The position numbers were made by a program, and so were the translations under genes. The notes under the pieces are model-generated. The model had not been told where the DNA came from and did no database searches. It saw nothing but the letters and a program-made list of their open reading frames with translations. DNA of 64,000 nucleotides from Actibacterium lipolyticum (lineage in GTDB: Bacteria > Pseudomonadota > Alphaproteobacteria > Rhodobacterales > Rhodobacteraceae): positions 1,603,501 through 1,667,500 of the forward strand of contig NZ_FXYE01000002.1 of NCBI RefSeq assembly GCF_900184935.1, given 5' to 3'. Of the stretch, positions 38,020-47,261 are shown one piece after another. Within the stretch, counting starts at the first letter, position 1; each line of letters begins with the position of its first letter.

Positions 38020-39405
38020 ATGGAAGACTATATCGTAAAGGATATCGCGCTGGCCGACTTCGGCCGAAAAGAGCTGGATATCGCTGAAACCGAAATGCCG
38101 GGCCTGATGGCCCTTCGCGACGAATATGGCGAAAGCAAACCGTTGAAAGGTTCGCGCATCGTTGGGTCGTTGCACATGACGATTCAGACGGCTGTTTTGA
38201 TCGAAACGCTGGTCGCGCTGGGCGCTGACGTGCGCTGGGCGTCTTGCAACATCTTTTCGACCCAAGACCACGCTGCTGCGGCGATCGCTGCGGGTGGCAC
38301 ACCAGTTTTCGCGATCAAGGGTCAATCCTTGGAAGAGCATTGGGATTACCTTGATAAGTCCTTCATGTTCGAAGACGGCCCGAACCTGATCCTTGATGAT
38401 GGTGGTGATGCCACGCTTTACGTACTGCTTGGCGCGCGTGCCGAAGCTGGCGAAGACATCATTCCTGTTCCAAGCTCGGAAGAGGAAGAGGTGATCAAGG
38501 CGCAGATCAAGAAGCGCATGGAAGCATCGCCCGGTTGGTTCACCAAGGTGCGCGACCAGATCAAAGGCGTTTCCGAAGAAACCACCACTGGCGTTCACCG
38601 CCTGTACGATCTGGTGAAACAGGGCCAGCTGCCTTTCCCTGCGATCAACGTGAATGACTCTGTCACCAAGTCGAAGTTCGACAACAAATACGGCTGTAAA
38701 GAGTCGCTGGTTGATGGCATCCGCCGCGCCACCGACACTATGATGGCCGGTAAGGTTGCGGTTGTTTGCGGTTACGGCGATGTGGGCAAAGGTTCGGCCG
38801 CGTCCCTTCGTGGCGCTGGTGCCCGCGTGAAAGTAACCGAAGTTGACCCGATTTGTGCCCTTCAGGCCGCAATGGACGGCTTCGAAGTTGTGGTTCTGGA
38901 AGACGTGGTTTCCGACGCTGACATCTTCATCACCACCACTGGCAACAAAGACGTTATCCGGATCGAGCATATGCGCGCGATGAAGGACATGGCGATTGTT
39001 GGCAACATCGGTCACTTCGACAATGAAATTCAAGTCGCGCACCTGAAGAACCACAAGTGGACGAACATCAAAGATCAGGTCGATATGATCGAGATGCCAA
39101 GCGGCAGCCGCATCATCCTTCTGTCCGAAGGTCGTCTGTTGAACCTTGGTAATGCCACGGGTCACCCATCCTTCGTGATGTCCGCGTCATTCACCAACCA
39201 GGTTCTGGCTCAGATGGAGCTTTGGCTGAAAGGCGACGAATATAAGAACGACGTTTACATCCTGCCTAAGCATCTGGATGAAAAAGTCGCCCGTCTGCAT
39301 CTGGCCCGTATCGGCGTAAAGCTGACAGAGCTTCAGAAAGAACAGGCAGATTACATCGGCGTTGCAGTCGAAGGGCCGTTCAAGCCGGAACACTATCGCT
39401 ACTAA
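38020..39405 (+). CDS. ahcY: S-adenosylhomocysteine hydrolase
   Basis: AhcY splits S-adenosylhomocysteine to adenosine and homocysteine, removing the product inhibitor of methyltransferases. The 461-residue protein has [13 protein letters not shown], the cysteine-containing [18 protein letters not shown], the NAD-binding [18 protein letters not shown] near residue 250, and the invariant C-terminal KPEHYRY. The length includes the insertion found in many bacterial forms. It is preceded by CAGGAGACGG and followed by a strong terminator, so it is transcribed alone. Confidence 0.97.
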   Translation: MEDYIVKDIALADFGRKELDIAETEMPGLMALRDEYGESKPLKGSRIVGSLHMTIQTAVLIETLVALGADVRWASCNIFSTQDHAAAAIAAGGTPVFAIKGQSLEEHWDYLDKSFMFEDGPNLILDDGGDATLYVLLGARAEAGEDIIPVPSSEEEEVIKAQIKKRMEASPGWFTKVRDQIKGVSEETTTGVHRLYDLVKQGQLPFPAINVNDSVTKSKFDNKYGCKESLVDGIRRATDTMMAGKVAVVCGYGDVGKGSAASLRGAGARVKVTEVDPICALQAAMDGFEVVVLEDVVSDADIFITTTGNKDVIRIEHMRAMKDMAIVGNIGHFDNEIQVAHLKNHKWTNIKDQVDMIEMPSGSRIILLSEGRLLNLGNATGHPSFVMSASFTNQVLAQMELWLKGDEYKNDVYILPKHLDEKVARLHLARIGVKLTELQKEQADYIGVAVEGPFKPEHYRY

Positions 39406-39427
39406 GCGGGTGTTTGCCCAATTCTGG

Positions 39428-39457
39428 CGCCGTCGCGGGGAACCGCGGCGGCGTTTT
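39428..39457 (+). terminator. Rho-independent terminator of ahcY
   Basis: An 11-base-pair stem (39428-39438 with 39443-39453, one T-G pair), tetraloop GGAA, then TTTT and another T-rich run. It begins 23 bases after the ahcY stop. Confidence 0.88.
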
Positions 39458-39601
39458 GCTTTTGTAAAACTTGCGGGGAACTTACGACCAAAAATCCCTT
39501 TGTTTGCGCAGCATTCGTAAGTAACCTTTCCCGCGCGCGCCTGAAAAATAAATTATGGGCGCTTGATAACGTAAACCGAGCCACGGTGGGAGACAGAGAA
39601 C

Positions 39602-39943
39602 ATGGGTAAGAGAGACGACTTGATCGCGCAGTATGCCGACGACCTTCGCAACAAATGCGGCATGCAGCCAGACATGGACCTGCTGACAAAAGTGACGATT
39701 GGCTGCGGCCCGTCCATCTATAATGCAGATGCCTCCACCGTTGCAGGCTCGCAGAAAAGCGAACTTGAAACCGTTAAGGATAACTTCCTGATCAAAAAGC
39801 TGGGTCTGTCCGACGGGCCAGAACTGATGGATGCGATCAATTCCGTGATCGAAACTTATGGCAAATCCGAGCGTAACAAATACCGCGCTGTGGTTTATTA
39901 CATGCTGACCAAGCACTTTGGTAAAGAAAAAATCTACGGCTAA
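39602..39943 (+). CDS. DUF2853 family protein
   Basis: A 113-residue soluble protein beginning MGKRDDLIAQYADDLRNKCG and ending VVYYMLTKHFGKEKIYG. These features fit the DUF2853 family, small alpha-helical proteins of unknown function common in alphaproteobacteria. The start follows GGGAGACAGAGAAC. The gene stands alone between two terminators, consistent with independent expression. Confidence 0.85.
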   Translation: MGKRDDLIAQYADDLRNKCGMQPDMDLLTKVTIGCGPSIYNADASTVAGSQKSELETVKDNFLIKKLGLSDGPELMDAINSVIETYGKSERNKYRAVVYYMLTKHFGKEKIYG

Positions 39944-39965
39944 ATTACTGCCGCAGTGAACATTC

Positions 39966-39997
39966 AAACGCCCGTCTGGTTTTCAGGCGGGCGTTTT
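39966..39997 (+). terminator. Rho-independent terminator of the DUF2853 gene
   Basis: A ten-base-pair stem (39969-39978 with 39984-39993, one T-G pair), loop GTTTT, followed by TTTT, starting about 25 bases after the stop codon. Confidence 0.85.
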
Positions 39998-40072
39998 CTA
40001 TTGGGGTATTTGAATTAGATTTTACGCGCTTGATCGTTGCCCGGCGGCGCGAAGTTTCCTAACCTGTTCTTG

Positions 40073-40172
40073 TTGGGCCAGGATGGTCGGACCTTCATAA
40101 TAACACGTGCTGGTGCAGTGGTGCGCGTGGGGTGGATGGAGGGTTCCGATGGGTCGGGGCCCTCCATTTTTT
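40073..40172 (+). ncRNA. candidate small RNA ending in an orphan terminator
   Basis: A strong plus-strand terminator (see next feature) ends at about 40172, but the previous plus-strand gene already has its own terminator at 39966-39997, and no plus-strand reading frame with a ribosome-binding site was seen between them. TTGGGC (40073-40078), 17 bases, and CATAAT (40096-40101) could be a promoter, giving a transcript of about 65 bases from around 40108. Its body is G-rich (GTGGGGTGGATGGAGGG). Existence is inferred from these signals only. Confidence 0.3.
40136..40172 (+). terminator. orphan Rho-independent terminator on the plus strand
   Basis: ATGGAGGG (40136-40143) pairs perfectly with CCCTCCAT (40160-40167), with TTCC/GGGG able to extend the stem, followed by six Ts (40167-40172). 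The T-run is on the plus strand, so it does not serve the minus-strand DUF1761 gene that ends at 40172. Confidence 0.7.
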
Positions 40173-40567
40173 CAGAATAGGCTAAGGACCAGCCCCATGA
40201 TCGTGCAGCCGATCGTGGCATAGCCCCCATCAATCAAGGTCAGCATCCGTGGACGCCCTGCAAAGCCATAATTGGTCGCGATCCATGGTGTGGCGATGAA
40301 CAGGCCAAGCCCGAAACCGCTGATGATGCCAGCGCCCAGTGTGTCGATCCCGCTTAGTGCAAAGATATGGCGCATCATGCCCGCGACGATCACCGCAGAT
40401 ACGAACGCGATAATATAGGGCATCGCGCCAGCGTTGTTTTTCGGGCGGCCGTTTTCATCGGCCTCAATTCCGGCGGCCTGCATCCACGGGCGGGCCAGTT
40501 TCATGTACCAGACCGCGCCGAACGCATATGACGCGATGGCCGCGATGATGACTGAAAGGTAATCCAC
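40172..40567 (-). CDS. DUF1761 family membrane protein
   Basis: A 131-residue protein with about four membrane helices. It starts MDYLSVIIAAIASYAFGAVWYMKL, has the conserved WMQAAG near residue 31, and ends in TIGCTIMGLVLSLF. This is the DUF1761 pattern, function unknown. The GTG at 40567 is chosen because GAGGAGG lies just upstream; the frame is open further, overlapping the EVE gene. It is probably the last gene of tsaD-gpsA-yciI-EVE, 56 bases after the EVE stop. Confidence 0.82.
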   Translation of the reverse strand: MDYLSVIIAAIASYAFGAVWYMKLARPWMQAAGIEADENGRPKNNAGAMPYIIAFVSAVIVAGMMRHIFALSGIDTLGAGIISGFGLGLFIATPWIATNYGFAGRPRMLTLIDGGYATIGCTIMGLVLSLF

Positions 40568-40623
40568 GGGTCCCTCCTCATTAGAATTATGGGACGAACT
40601 ATGCCAAAGGCCGGTTCGTCGGG

Positions 40624-41043
40624 CTAGGGTTCGATACCGGCCAACGCGCAAACCACGACCCATTCAGCGTCTGAAACCGGCTGTACTGACAGGCGCGAGT
40701 TGTTGACCAACACCATGTCTTTCAACCGCTCGTCCGCTTTGCACATGTCCAAGGTCACGGGGGTCACGACGGGTTTTACCGCTTTGATGTCTACGCATTC
40801 CCAACGGGGATCGTCGGTTGTGCTGTCTGGATGGGCTTCGGTGATCACCTCGACCACGCCGACCACTGCTTTTTCCTTAAGCGAGTGGTAAAAGAACCCC
40901 CGGTCGCCAACCTTCATCGCGCGCATGTTGTTGCGGGCCTGATAGTTGCGAACACCGTCCCATTCTTCGCCCGCGTCACCTTTGGCGACCTGCTGTTCCC
41001 AGCCCCAGGTGTTGGGTTCGGATTTGAACAACCAATAGGCCAT
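40624..41043 (-). CDS. EVE domain protein
   Basis: A 139-residue protein made of a single EVE (PUA-like) domain: MAYWLFKSEPNTWGWEQQ, WDGVRNYQARNNMRAMKVGDRGFFYHS, GVVEVITEAHPD and a C-terminal RLSVQPVSDAEW. EVE domains bind modified bases in nucleic acids. The ATG at 41043 shares one base with the stop codon of the yciI-like gene, so the two are translationally coupled. Confidence 0.9.
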   Translation of the reverse strand: MAYWLFKSEPNTWGWEQQVAKGDAGEEWDGVRNYQARNNMRAMKVGDRGFFYHSLKEKAVVGVVEVITEAHPDSTTDDPRWECVDIKAVKPVVTPVTLDMCKADERLKDMVLVNNSRLSVQPVSDAEWVVVCALAGIEP

Positions 41044-41315
41044 CAGCCGATCACCCGGTTCCAATGCTGGATCTGAACATCTTGGAACAGGTCAGCCTTG
41101 GCGTAAGGGTCATTCGCCGCCCATGCCTGCGCCGCAGCGACATCGGCAACATCAAGGATCAGTAAAGAGCCGCACATTTCGCCGTTCCCGTCCAAAAACG
41201 GGCCGGCTTGGGCGACGTTCGTCTCTTTCAGGTACGCGACATGTGCTTCGCGGTTTGCCTTACGGGTTTCCAGATGGCCGGGTTTGTCTTTGCAGATAAC
41301 GGCGAAAAACGGCAT
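41043..41315 (-). CDS. YciI family protein
   Basis: A 90-residue ferredoxin-like-fold protein starting MPFFAVICKDKPGHLETR with the family histidine-aspartate pair (HVAYL near residue 29 and a later DPYAKADLF). YciI relatives are small proteins of uncertain function, related to muconolactone isomerase-like folds. It begins directly after the gpsA stop and overlaps the EVE gene by one base. Confidence 0.88.
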   Translation of the reverse strand: MPFFAVICKDKPGHLETRKANREAHVAYLKETNVAQAGPFLDGNGEMCGSLLILDVADVAAAQAWAANDPYAKADLFQDVQIQHWNRVIG

Positions 41316-42284
41316 TTATTCCTCCTTCAACGGACGGGCCAAAAGGGCCTCGGTCGCTTGTTTGATACTACACTTACCATCAATGACGGCCGCAACCATC
41401 ATCGTGATTGGCATATCGATGTCGCGGTCGCGTGCGATTTTCGTAACGGCCTTGGCGGTTGCCGCGCCTTCAACGGTGATAGAGCTGTCAAACCCTTCGC
41501 CCGTACCCAGCGCGTGCCCATAGCGAAAGTTCCGCGATTGGGTGGACGTGCAGGTCAGCACCAGATCACCAAGGCCCGACAGACCCGAAAGCGTCTCTGT
41601 TTCGGCTTCAAACGCGCTGGCTAAGCGTTGCATTTCCGCGAAACCACGGGTCATCAGCGCGGCGCGGGCACTGTCGCCAAGCCCGGCGCCAATGACGATA
41701 CCGCTGGATATTGCGATGACATTCTTCAACGCGCCGCCCAGTTCGGCGCCTGTGGTGTCGGTGCTGCGGTAAAGGCGCAGGTTGGGGGTGGAAAGTAGCT
41801 GTTGCAGATGCGTGCCAGCCGCCGCGTCTTTGCACGCTAATGTCAGCGCGGTGGGAAGCCCGCGCGCAATGTCCGCGGCAAAGCTGGGGCCGGTCAAAAC
41901 AGCCGCCACAGATGCAGGGCAAATTTCGCGGATGATCGCAGTTGGCCCACGCCCTGTCGAAAGATCGACACCCTTGGAACAGGCGACCAACGGCGCGCCG
42001 TTCAAAACGTCACCATTCTGGCCCAGAAACCCGGAAAGAGATTGCATTGGGGTCGCCAGCAACACGGCGTCAGCATCGTGCAGGTCGGCGATCTTGGACG
42101 AAACCTGCAAGCTGTCTGGAAACGCGCACCCGGCCAGCCGCGCGCGGTTTTCGCGATGCTTTTGCATATCCGCAGCTTGTTCTTCACTGCGCGCCCACAG
42201 CGTCACCTTCGTGCCAATGCGGCTTAGCGATATGGCCAGCCCAGTCCCAAACGCACCTGCGCCGATGATGCCGATATGGCTCAT
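41316..42284 (-). CDS. gpsA: NAD(P)H-dependent glycerol-3-phosphate dehydrogenase
   Basis: GpsA reduces dihydroxyacetone phosphate to sn-glycerol-3-phosphate for phospholipid synthesis. The 322-residue protein has the nucleotide-binding [10 protein letters not shown] near residue 8, [25 protein letters not shown], the catalytic lysine in [14 protein letters not shown], and [11 protein letters not shown] with RN-FRYG. It overlaps tsaD by four bases. Confidence 0.96.
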   Translation of the reverse strand: MSHIGIIGAGAFGTGLAISLSRIGTKVTLWARSEEQAADMQKHRENRARLAGCAFPDSLQVSSKIADLHDADAVLLATPMQSLSGFLGQNGDVLNGAPLVACSKGVDLSTGRGPTAIIREICPASVAAVLTGPSFAADIARGLPTALTLACKDAAAGTHLQQLLSTPNLRLYRSTDTTGAELGGALKNVIAISSGIVIGAGLGDSARAALMTRGFAEMQRLASAFEAETETLSGLSGLGDLVLTCTSTQSRNFRYGHALGTGEGFDSSITVEGAATAKAVTKIARDRDIDMPITMMVAAVIDGKCSIKQATEALLARPLKEE

Positions 42285-43378
42285 GCCTTGGCCCCTTTTT
42301 TGCCAGAGCCCAGCATTGATGGGCTTGAAGTGTCCAGTGGCCAGCGGGGCCGTGCGGAAAGGGACATGTCGTCAGCATGCCCCGCGCGATACCGTTCGAT
42401 CCCGGCCCAAGCGATCATCGCGGCGTTGTCGGTGCACAGCGCCAGCGGTGGGGCAACGAATTGCGCGCCAAATTCCGCAGAAACAGTCTCTAACGCACCG
42501 CGAATAGCTTGGTTTGCCGCAACGCCGCCGGCAACTGCAAACGCCGGGGACGCAGGGTTAAGCGCCATATATTCACGCAGCGCGCGGCGCGACTTTTCGG
42601 CCAGCACATCGCGGACAGAACCCTGAAACCCGGCACACAGATCGGCGCGGTCTTGAACCGTGATACCGCCCTTTTCCGCAACCAAAGCGTCACGCGCCCG
42701 AAGAACTGCAGTTTTCAGCCCCGAGAACGACATATCGCACCCCGCACGATCCAACAGCGGGCGCGGTAGGCGGAACCGTTTTTCATCGCCATTCAGGGCT
42801 TCACGCTCGACAATTGGGCCGCCGGGTTGGGCCAAGCCCAGAATCCGGGCGGTTTTGTCGAAAGCCTCGCCCGGGGCATCGTCGATCGTGCCGCCAAGGC
42901 GCGTGAATTCATCAGCCGAGGACACCAGCAGGAACTGACAATGGCCACCGGAAACCAGCAGCATCAGGTACGGAAATGTCAGACCATCGGTCAGCCTTGG
43001 CGTCAACGCGTGACCGGCAAGGTGGTTCACCCCGATCAGCGGCAGGCCAGACCCGGCGGCCAGCCCCTTGGCGCACATGACACCCGATAAAACACCGCCA
43101 ATAAGCCCCGGCCCGGCGGTCACGGCGATTGCATCGACATCGCCCAAGGCCACATCGGCGTCACGCAGGGCCTGTTCCACGCAGACATCCATTTTTTCGG
43201 CATGCGCGCGGGCGGCGATTTCGGGCACGACGCCGCCATAAGCCGCGTGCAGATCGTTCTGACCAGCCACAACAGACGACAGAATAGCGGGCGATTCACC
43301 AACGCAATGGCGCACGACGGCGGCTGCCGTATCGTCACAGCTGCTTTCAAGACCAAGGATTGTAAGCGTGTCGCCCAT
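42281..43378 (-). CDS. tsaD: tRNA N6-adenosine threonylcarbamoyltransferase TsaD
   Basis: TsaD (YgjD, Kae1 family) is the catalytic subunit that transfers threonylcarbamoyl to A37 of tRNA, with TsaE from this window and TsaB. The 365-residue protein starts [21 protein letters not shown], and binds metal through H119 and H123 in NHLAGH and a C-terminal aspartate in [10 protein letters not shown]. It has the LVSGGH motif. ATG 43378 fits the family; the frame is open a little further. It diverges from hemD across a 73-base gap and heads tsaD-gpsA-yciI-EVE. Confidence 0.96.
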   Translation of the reverse strand: MGDTLTILGLESSCDDTAAAVVRHCVGESPAILSSVVAGQNDLHAAYGGVVPEIAARAHAEKMDVCVEQALRDADVALGDVDAIAVTAGPGLIGGVLSGVMCAKGLAAGSGLPLIGVNHLAGHALTPRLTDGLTFPYLMLLVSGGHCQFLLVSSADEFTRLGGTIDDAPGEAFDKTARILGLAQPGGPIVEREALNGDEKRFRLPRPLLDRAGCDMSFSGLKTAVLRARDALVAEKGGITVQDRADLCAGFQGSVRDVLAEKSRRALREYMALNPASPAFAVAGGVAANQAIRGALETVSAEFGAQFVAPPLALCTDNAAMIAWAGIERYRAGHADDMSLSARPRWPLDTSSPSMLGSGKKGAKA

Positions 43379-43451
43379 ATGTCCGCCGTTGCGTGTTTCC
43401 TTCCCGGCAGGTATCACCGAGGAAGGTTTCAGACAATCCCGGCAGGTTTAC

Positions 43452-44195
43452 GTGACGGCTGACACCCCCACTCTTTTGCTGACACGACCGCACGCGCAAG
43501 CGGAGCGGTTCGTGACCGAATTTGCCGAACGATTCGGAAATACGATCCCAATCATCAGATCCCCGATCCTGCAAATCGTCATGCGAGATACCGAAATCGG
43601 GTTGGATGGCGTGTCGGGGCTGATTTTTACGTCCGAAAATGGCGTGCGTGCCTTTCGGACTTTGGTCGCAGACCGGCGGTTTGCCGCCTATTGCGTGGGG
43701 TCGCGGACGGCGCAGGCGGCGCGAAATTTGGGGTTGCGGGCGCGTGAAGTTGGCTCTGATGCGTCCTCTCTTGTGAACTATCTGACGGCCAATCCGCCGG
43801 GGGGAAAGCTGGTGCATTTGCGCGGCGCAAATGCGCGCGGTGATGTGGCGCGCCGGTTGACGGCGGCGGGCCAAAGATGCGCGCAACAGGTGCTGTATGA
43901 CCAAACTCCGCAGAAATTGAGCCAGAATGCGCTTGAAGTGCTGGCAGGCACGACGCCCGTTCTGTTGCCGATCTTTTCGCCACGCAGCGCGATGCTTTTG
44001 TCCGAGGTCGCGCAGAGCACGCGTGCGCCACTTGCAATCGCCACGATGAGCGAGGCTGTGACAAATGCGTGGACCGGCCCGAAGCCGACGTGGTTAAAAC
44101 AAGCGTCCGTTCCGACCTCAGAGGCAATGCTGGATGCGCTTGGTTGGCTTATTGACGCACTCCAGTGCCTTGAGGGTAACCACCGGCCAAGCTAG
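43452..44195 (+). CDS. hemD: uroporphyrinogen-III synthase
   Basis: HemD closes hydroxymethylbilane to uroporphyrinogen III. The family is poorly conserved; this 247-residue protein has the start TPTLLLTRPHAQAERF, the hinge segment LIFTSENGVRAF, YCVGSRTAQAARNLG, a VLYDQTP strand and IFSPRSAML. The GTG at 43452 lies five bases after an AGG and gives the family-like start; upstream codons overlap the tsaD leader. It is followed by mic60 and hemY, the usual alphaproteobacterial heme cluster; hemC is not in the window. Confidence 0.88.
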   Translation: MTADTPTLLLTRPHAQAERFVTEFAERFGNTIPIIRSPILQIVMRDTEIGLDGVSGLIFTSENGVRAFRTLVADRRFAAYCVGSRTAQAARNLGLRAREVGSDASSLVNYLTANPPGGKLVHLRGANARGDVARRLTAAGQRCAQQVLYDQTPQKLSQNALEVLAGTTPVLLPIFSPRSAMLLSEVAQSTRAPLAIATMSEAVTNAWTGPKPTWLKQASVPTSEAMLDALGWLIDALQCLEGNHRPS

Positions 44196-44255
44196 ACTTA
44201 GGTTGCGCGGCCAGTTGCTGTGATTTGTTTGACGTTAAAAAAGGGTGGGGACTCC

Positions 44256-45527
44256 GTGGCTGGATCCAAGAAATCAACTGAAACCGAAGGATCTGACGCT
44301 AAACCGGCAGAGGAAACCATCGTTTCTGAAGACGCTGTTGTGGTGGAAGAATCTGAAACGGAAGCTGAACCTGCGCTGGAAGAGCCAGAAACAGTTGATC
44401 AGCCCGAAGATTCTGAAGCCCCTGAAGAGGTTGACGTGGTCGAAGACCTTGCCGAAGAGGCAGCGGTCGAAGCCATTGCACCAACCCCCGCCCCGCAGAA
44501 ACAGCGCAGCGGTTTTTGGGGTACGGTCTTTGGCGGTGCCCTTGCAGCGGTCATCGGGTTTGGCGCGGCGCAATTCATTGGGCCAGTTGACCTTCCCTTC
44601 CTGAAGATCGGCGCAAACAGCAACACAGCCGAACTGTTGGATGAACAGCGTAAACGGATTGAAACCCTAAGCGCCCGCGTGACCGACCTTAGCGGTCAGT
44701 TGAAGGCGCAAGCGGGTCAGAATGACACCGCTGAAATCGAGGCGAAGATCGAAGCGGCGCAGGGCAGTTTCACAGATGGGCTTAGCCAGATTTCCGGCAC
44801 GGTTTCAGGTTTGTCCGATCAGTTGGGAACAATCGACACCCGCCTGACCGAAATCGAAAAGCGCCCGGTTAGCACGGGCGGCGATATTTCCGGGGCCGTC
44901 GACGCCTATGAGCGAGAGCTGGCGGCGATGCGCAACGAGCTTGCAGCCCAGCGTGCCCATAACGAAGAGCTTGCGGCAAACGTATCCGCCGCTGCCAATA
45001 GCGCCACCGCAGAGATCGACGCCGCCGCCGCGCGTGCAAAAGATTTGGAAGCGCGCGCTGCAATCATGCGTGTCCGCGCCGCGCTGGAAGCGGGTGGCGG
45101 TTTTGAAAGCGCGTTGTCCGGATTGGACGGTATCGAAGTTCCCCCAGCACTTTCCGCAACGGCCGCCGACGGCGTTCCAACGCTTCAGGCCCTGCGGCAA
45201 GGGTTTTCACAGCCAGCACGCGACGCGCTGGATGCGTCGTTGCGCGCGCAGGCTGGTGACAACGCCAGTGATCGATTCAGTGCCTTCTTGCGGTCACAGG
45301 TTGGCGCGCGTTCGCTGACACCGCGTGAAGGTGACGACCCGGATGCCGTGCTGTCGCGCGCCGAAGCCGCGCTTGGCGGTGGTCAGCTGGCAGCCGCACT
45401 TAGTGAAATCGCAACCCTGCCCGAAGCTGGGCAAGAGGCGATGTCTGGTTGGGTTGCCCAAGTGCAAACCCGTATTGATGCATTGGCTGCCGCCGACGAT
45501 CTGGCCGCCAGCTTAAACGCAAACTAA
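44256..45527 (+). CDS. mitofilin-like inner-membrane protein (alphaproteobacterial Mic60)
   Basis: A 423-residue protein with a long acidic N-terminus (residues 11-72, rich in E and D), one membrane helix (about 87-108, FWGTVFGGALAAVIGFG), an extended coiled-coil region (about 115-270) and a C-terminal mitofilin signature domain (LGGGQLAAALSEIATLPEA). This order matches alphaproteobacterial Mic60, related to the organiser of mitochondrial crista junctions and found beside hem genes. The GTG at 44256 follows GGTGGGG. hemY starts 11 bases after its stop. Confidence 0.85.
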   Translation: MAGSKKSTETEGSDAKPAEETIVSEDAVVVEESETEAEPALEEPETVDQPEDSEAPEEVDVVEDLAEEAAVEAIAPTPAPQKQRSGFWGTVFGGALAAVIGFGAAQFIGPVDLPFLKIGANSNTAELLDEQRKRIETLSARVTDLSGQLKAQAGQNDTAEIEAKIEAAQGSFTDGLSQISGTVSGLSDQLGTIDTRLTEIEKRPVSTGGDISGAVDAYERELAAMRNELAAQRAHNEELAANVSAAANSATAEIDAAAARAKDLEARAAIMRVRAALEAGGGFESALSGLDGIEVPPALSATAADGVPTLQALRQGFSQPARDALDASLRAQAGDNASDRFSAFLRSQVGARSLTPREGDDPDAVLSRAEAALGGGQLAAALSEIATLPEAGQEAMSGWVAQVQTRIDALAAADDLAASLNAN

Positions 45528-45538
45528 GGACACGACGG

Positions 45539-47026
45539 ATGCTTTGGTCCCTTCTTAAGATCCTATTTTTCGTCGTGCTTGTTGCGGCCCTGACCATCGG
45601 CGCTGGTATGCTGATGGAAAGTGACGCTGGCCTGCGCATTGCATTTGGCGGCTGGGAATTCACCCTCGGCCCGCTTCAGGCGATTATCGGTGCGCTTTTG
45701 CTGGTGGTTCTGGTTTGGCTTGTGATGAAGCTTGCCGGGTTCTTGGTGGCGCTGCTGCGTTTCCTGACCGGTGATGAAACCGCCATTTCCCGCTATTTCA
45801 ACCGCAACCGCGAACGGCGCGGGTTCAAGGCGCTTGCTGATGGCATGATGGCGCTTGCCTCGGGCGATGGGCGCGATGCAATTTCCAAAGCTGCCAAGGC
45901 TGAACGCCTGCTGCACCGCCCGGAACTGACCAACCTTCTGACCGCGCAAGCGGCGGAAATGGCGGGTGACCGTAAAAAGGCGCAAGAGGTATACAAACAA
46001 CTGCTTCAGGATGACCGGACCCGGTTTGTGGGTGTACGCGGAATCATGAAGCAAAAGCTTGCAGACGGTGACACAGACACCGCGCTGAAGCTGGCGGAAA
46101 AAGCGTTTTCGCTGAAGCCAGCCCATGAAGAAACACAAGACACGCTTCTGCGTCTTCAGGCGGAAAAGGCGGATTGGTCCGGCGCGCGTAAAACGCTGAA
46201 CGCAAAGCTGAAACACGGTGCGCTTCCGCGTGATGTGCACAAGCGTCGTGATGCGGTGCTTGCCCTATCCGAAGCGCGCGATGTGCTGGGCGAAGGCAAG
46301 ACGATCGAGGCGCGCGAATCCGCGATCGAAGCGAACCGTCTGTCGCCCGATCTGATCCCAGCCGCCGCCATGGCCGCGCGGACTTATATTGAGCAAAACA
46401 AACCACGCTATGCGGCCCGCGTAATCAAGAAGGCCTGGGAGGTGCAGCCGCACCCAGATCTTGCAACCGCGTTCGCCGAAATCAAACCTGATGAAAACCC
46501 GCAAGAGCGGATCAAACGGTTCCGCGCCCTGACGGCAATCGCGCCAGAGCATCCTGAAACAAAGATGTTGCTGGCCGAGCTTAGCATCGCTGCCGAAGAT
46601 TTCCCCGGTGCCCGAAAAGCGCTGGGCGATCTGGCTGAAAAAGAACCTACAGCGCGTTCACTGACGTTGATGGCCGCGATTGAGCGTGGCGAAGGTGTCG
46701 ATGACAGCGTCGTGCGTGGCTGGTTGACCCGTGCTTTGACGGCGTCGCGTGGCCCACAGTGGATTTGTGACAGTTGCGGCACCGCGCACGCGGCTTGGGC
46801 GCCTGTCTGTGATCATTGCAGCAGCTTTGACACCATGTCGTGGAAAACCGCGCCAATGGGTGAAATGACAATGCCCCATTCGGTTGAAATGCTTCCACTG
46901 ATTGTCGGTGCTTTGGCGGATCACTCGGCCGCCGAAGAAGTGTTTGAAACTGACGCCACCGACGCGACAGAAGTACCGGTGGAAGAGGCCGAAGTTTTGG
47001 AACCCGAGGAAGAGGTGAAGGCCTAA
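45539..47026 (+). CDS. hemY: HemY-type heme biosynthesis-associated TPR membrane protein
   Basis: A 495-residue protein with two N-terminal membrane helices (about 4-27 and 43-72), the HemY N-terminal motif ISRYFNRNRERRGFKALADGMMALASGD, and tetratricopeptide-like repeats through about residue 390. The C-terminal part has CX2C-X10-CX2C (C410, C413, C424, C427), a zinc-ribbon-like tetrad, then an acidic tail. This is the regulatory HemY of the hemCD-type operon, not the oxygen-dependent protoporphyrinogen oxidase of the same name. It follows mic60 closely. Confidence 0.88.
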   Translation: MLWSLLKILFFVVLVAALTIGAGMLMESDAGLRIAFGGWEFTLGPLQAIIGALLLVVLVWLVMKLAGFLVALLRFLTGDETAISRYFNRNRERRGFKALADGMMALASGDGRDAISKAAKAERLLHRPELTNLLTAQAAEMAGDRKKAQEVYKQLLQDDRTRFVGVRGIMKQKLADGDTDTALKLAEKAFSLKPAHEETQDTLLRLQAEKADWSGARKTLNAKLKHGALPRDVHKRRDAVLALSEARDVLGEGKTIEARESAIEANRLSPDLIPAAAMAARTYIEQNKPRYAARVIKKAWEVQPHPDLATAFAEIKPDENPQERIKRFRALTAIAPEHPETKMLLAELSIAAEDFPGARKALGDLAEKEPTARSLTLMAAIERGEGVDDSVVRGWLTRALTASRGPQWICDSCGTAHAAWAPVCDHCSSFDTMSWKTAPMGEMTMPHSVEMLPLIVGALADHSAAEEVFETDATDATEVPVEEAEVLEPEEEVKA

Positions 47027-47076
47027 AATTAGGGCTACACACCTCTTTCAGACGGTGCTAAAAGCCGCGCCACCAA

Positions 47077-47152
47077 GCCTCAATAGCTCAGCTGGTAGAG
47101 CAGGTCCTTCGTAAGGACAAGGTCGGGGGTTCGAGTCCCTCTTGAGGCACCA
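47077..47152 (+). tRNA. tRNA-Thr (anticodon CGT)
   Basis: A 76-base cloverleaf with acceptor stem GCCTCAA / TTGAGGC, D-loop AGCTCAGCTGGTAGAGCA, anticodon loop TTCGTAA with CGT (decodes ACG), T-arm GGGGGTTCGAGTCCCT, discriminator A and encoded CCA. The anticodon stem is GTCC/GGAC. It lies 50 bases after hemY and before a convergent transporter operon. Confidence 0.95.
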
Positions 47153-47210
47153 TCACCAGCATTCATCAGTAGCGGGTTGAACCTAGGCTTGGAAATCAGG
47201 CTGCGGGATG

Positions 47211-47243
47211 ACTTCCGGCACAGTTCTGTCGCGTGCCGGAAGT
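47211..47243. terminator. perfect 11-bp hairpin between tRNA-Thr and the transporter operon
   Basis: ACTTCCGGCAC (47211-47221) and GTGCCGGAAGT (47233-47243) pair perfectly around an 11-base loop. It lies where transcripts from the tRNA side and from the ABC operon converge; only a weak TTT follows on the plus strand, so termination is likely but not certain. Confidence 0.5.
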
Positions 47244-47261
47244 GCGTTTGCGAGGGGCCAG

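Noticed and set aside
37936-39165. 409-codon open frame antisense to ahcY
   Set aside because: It has no recognisable domain, no ribosome-binding site, and lies across a highly conserved gene on the other strand.
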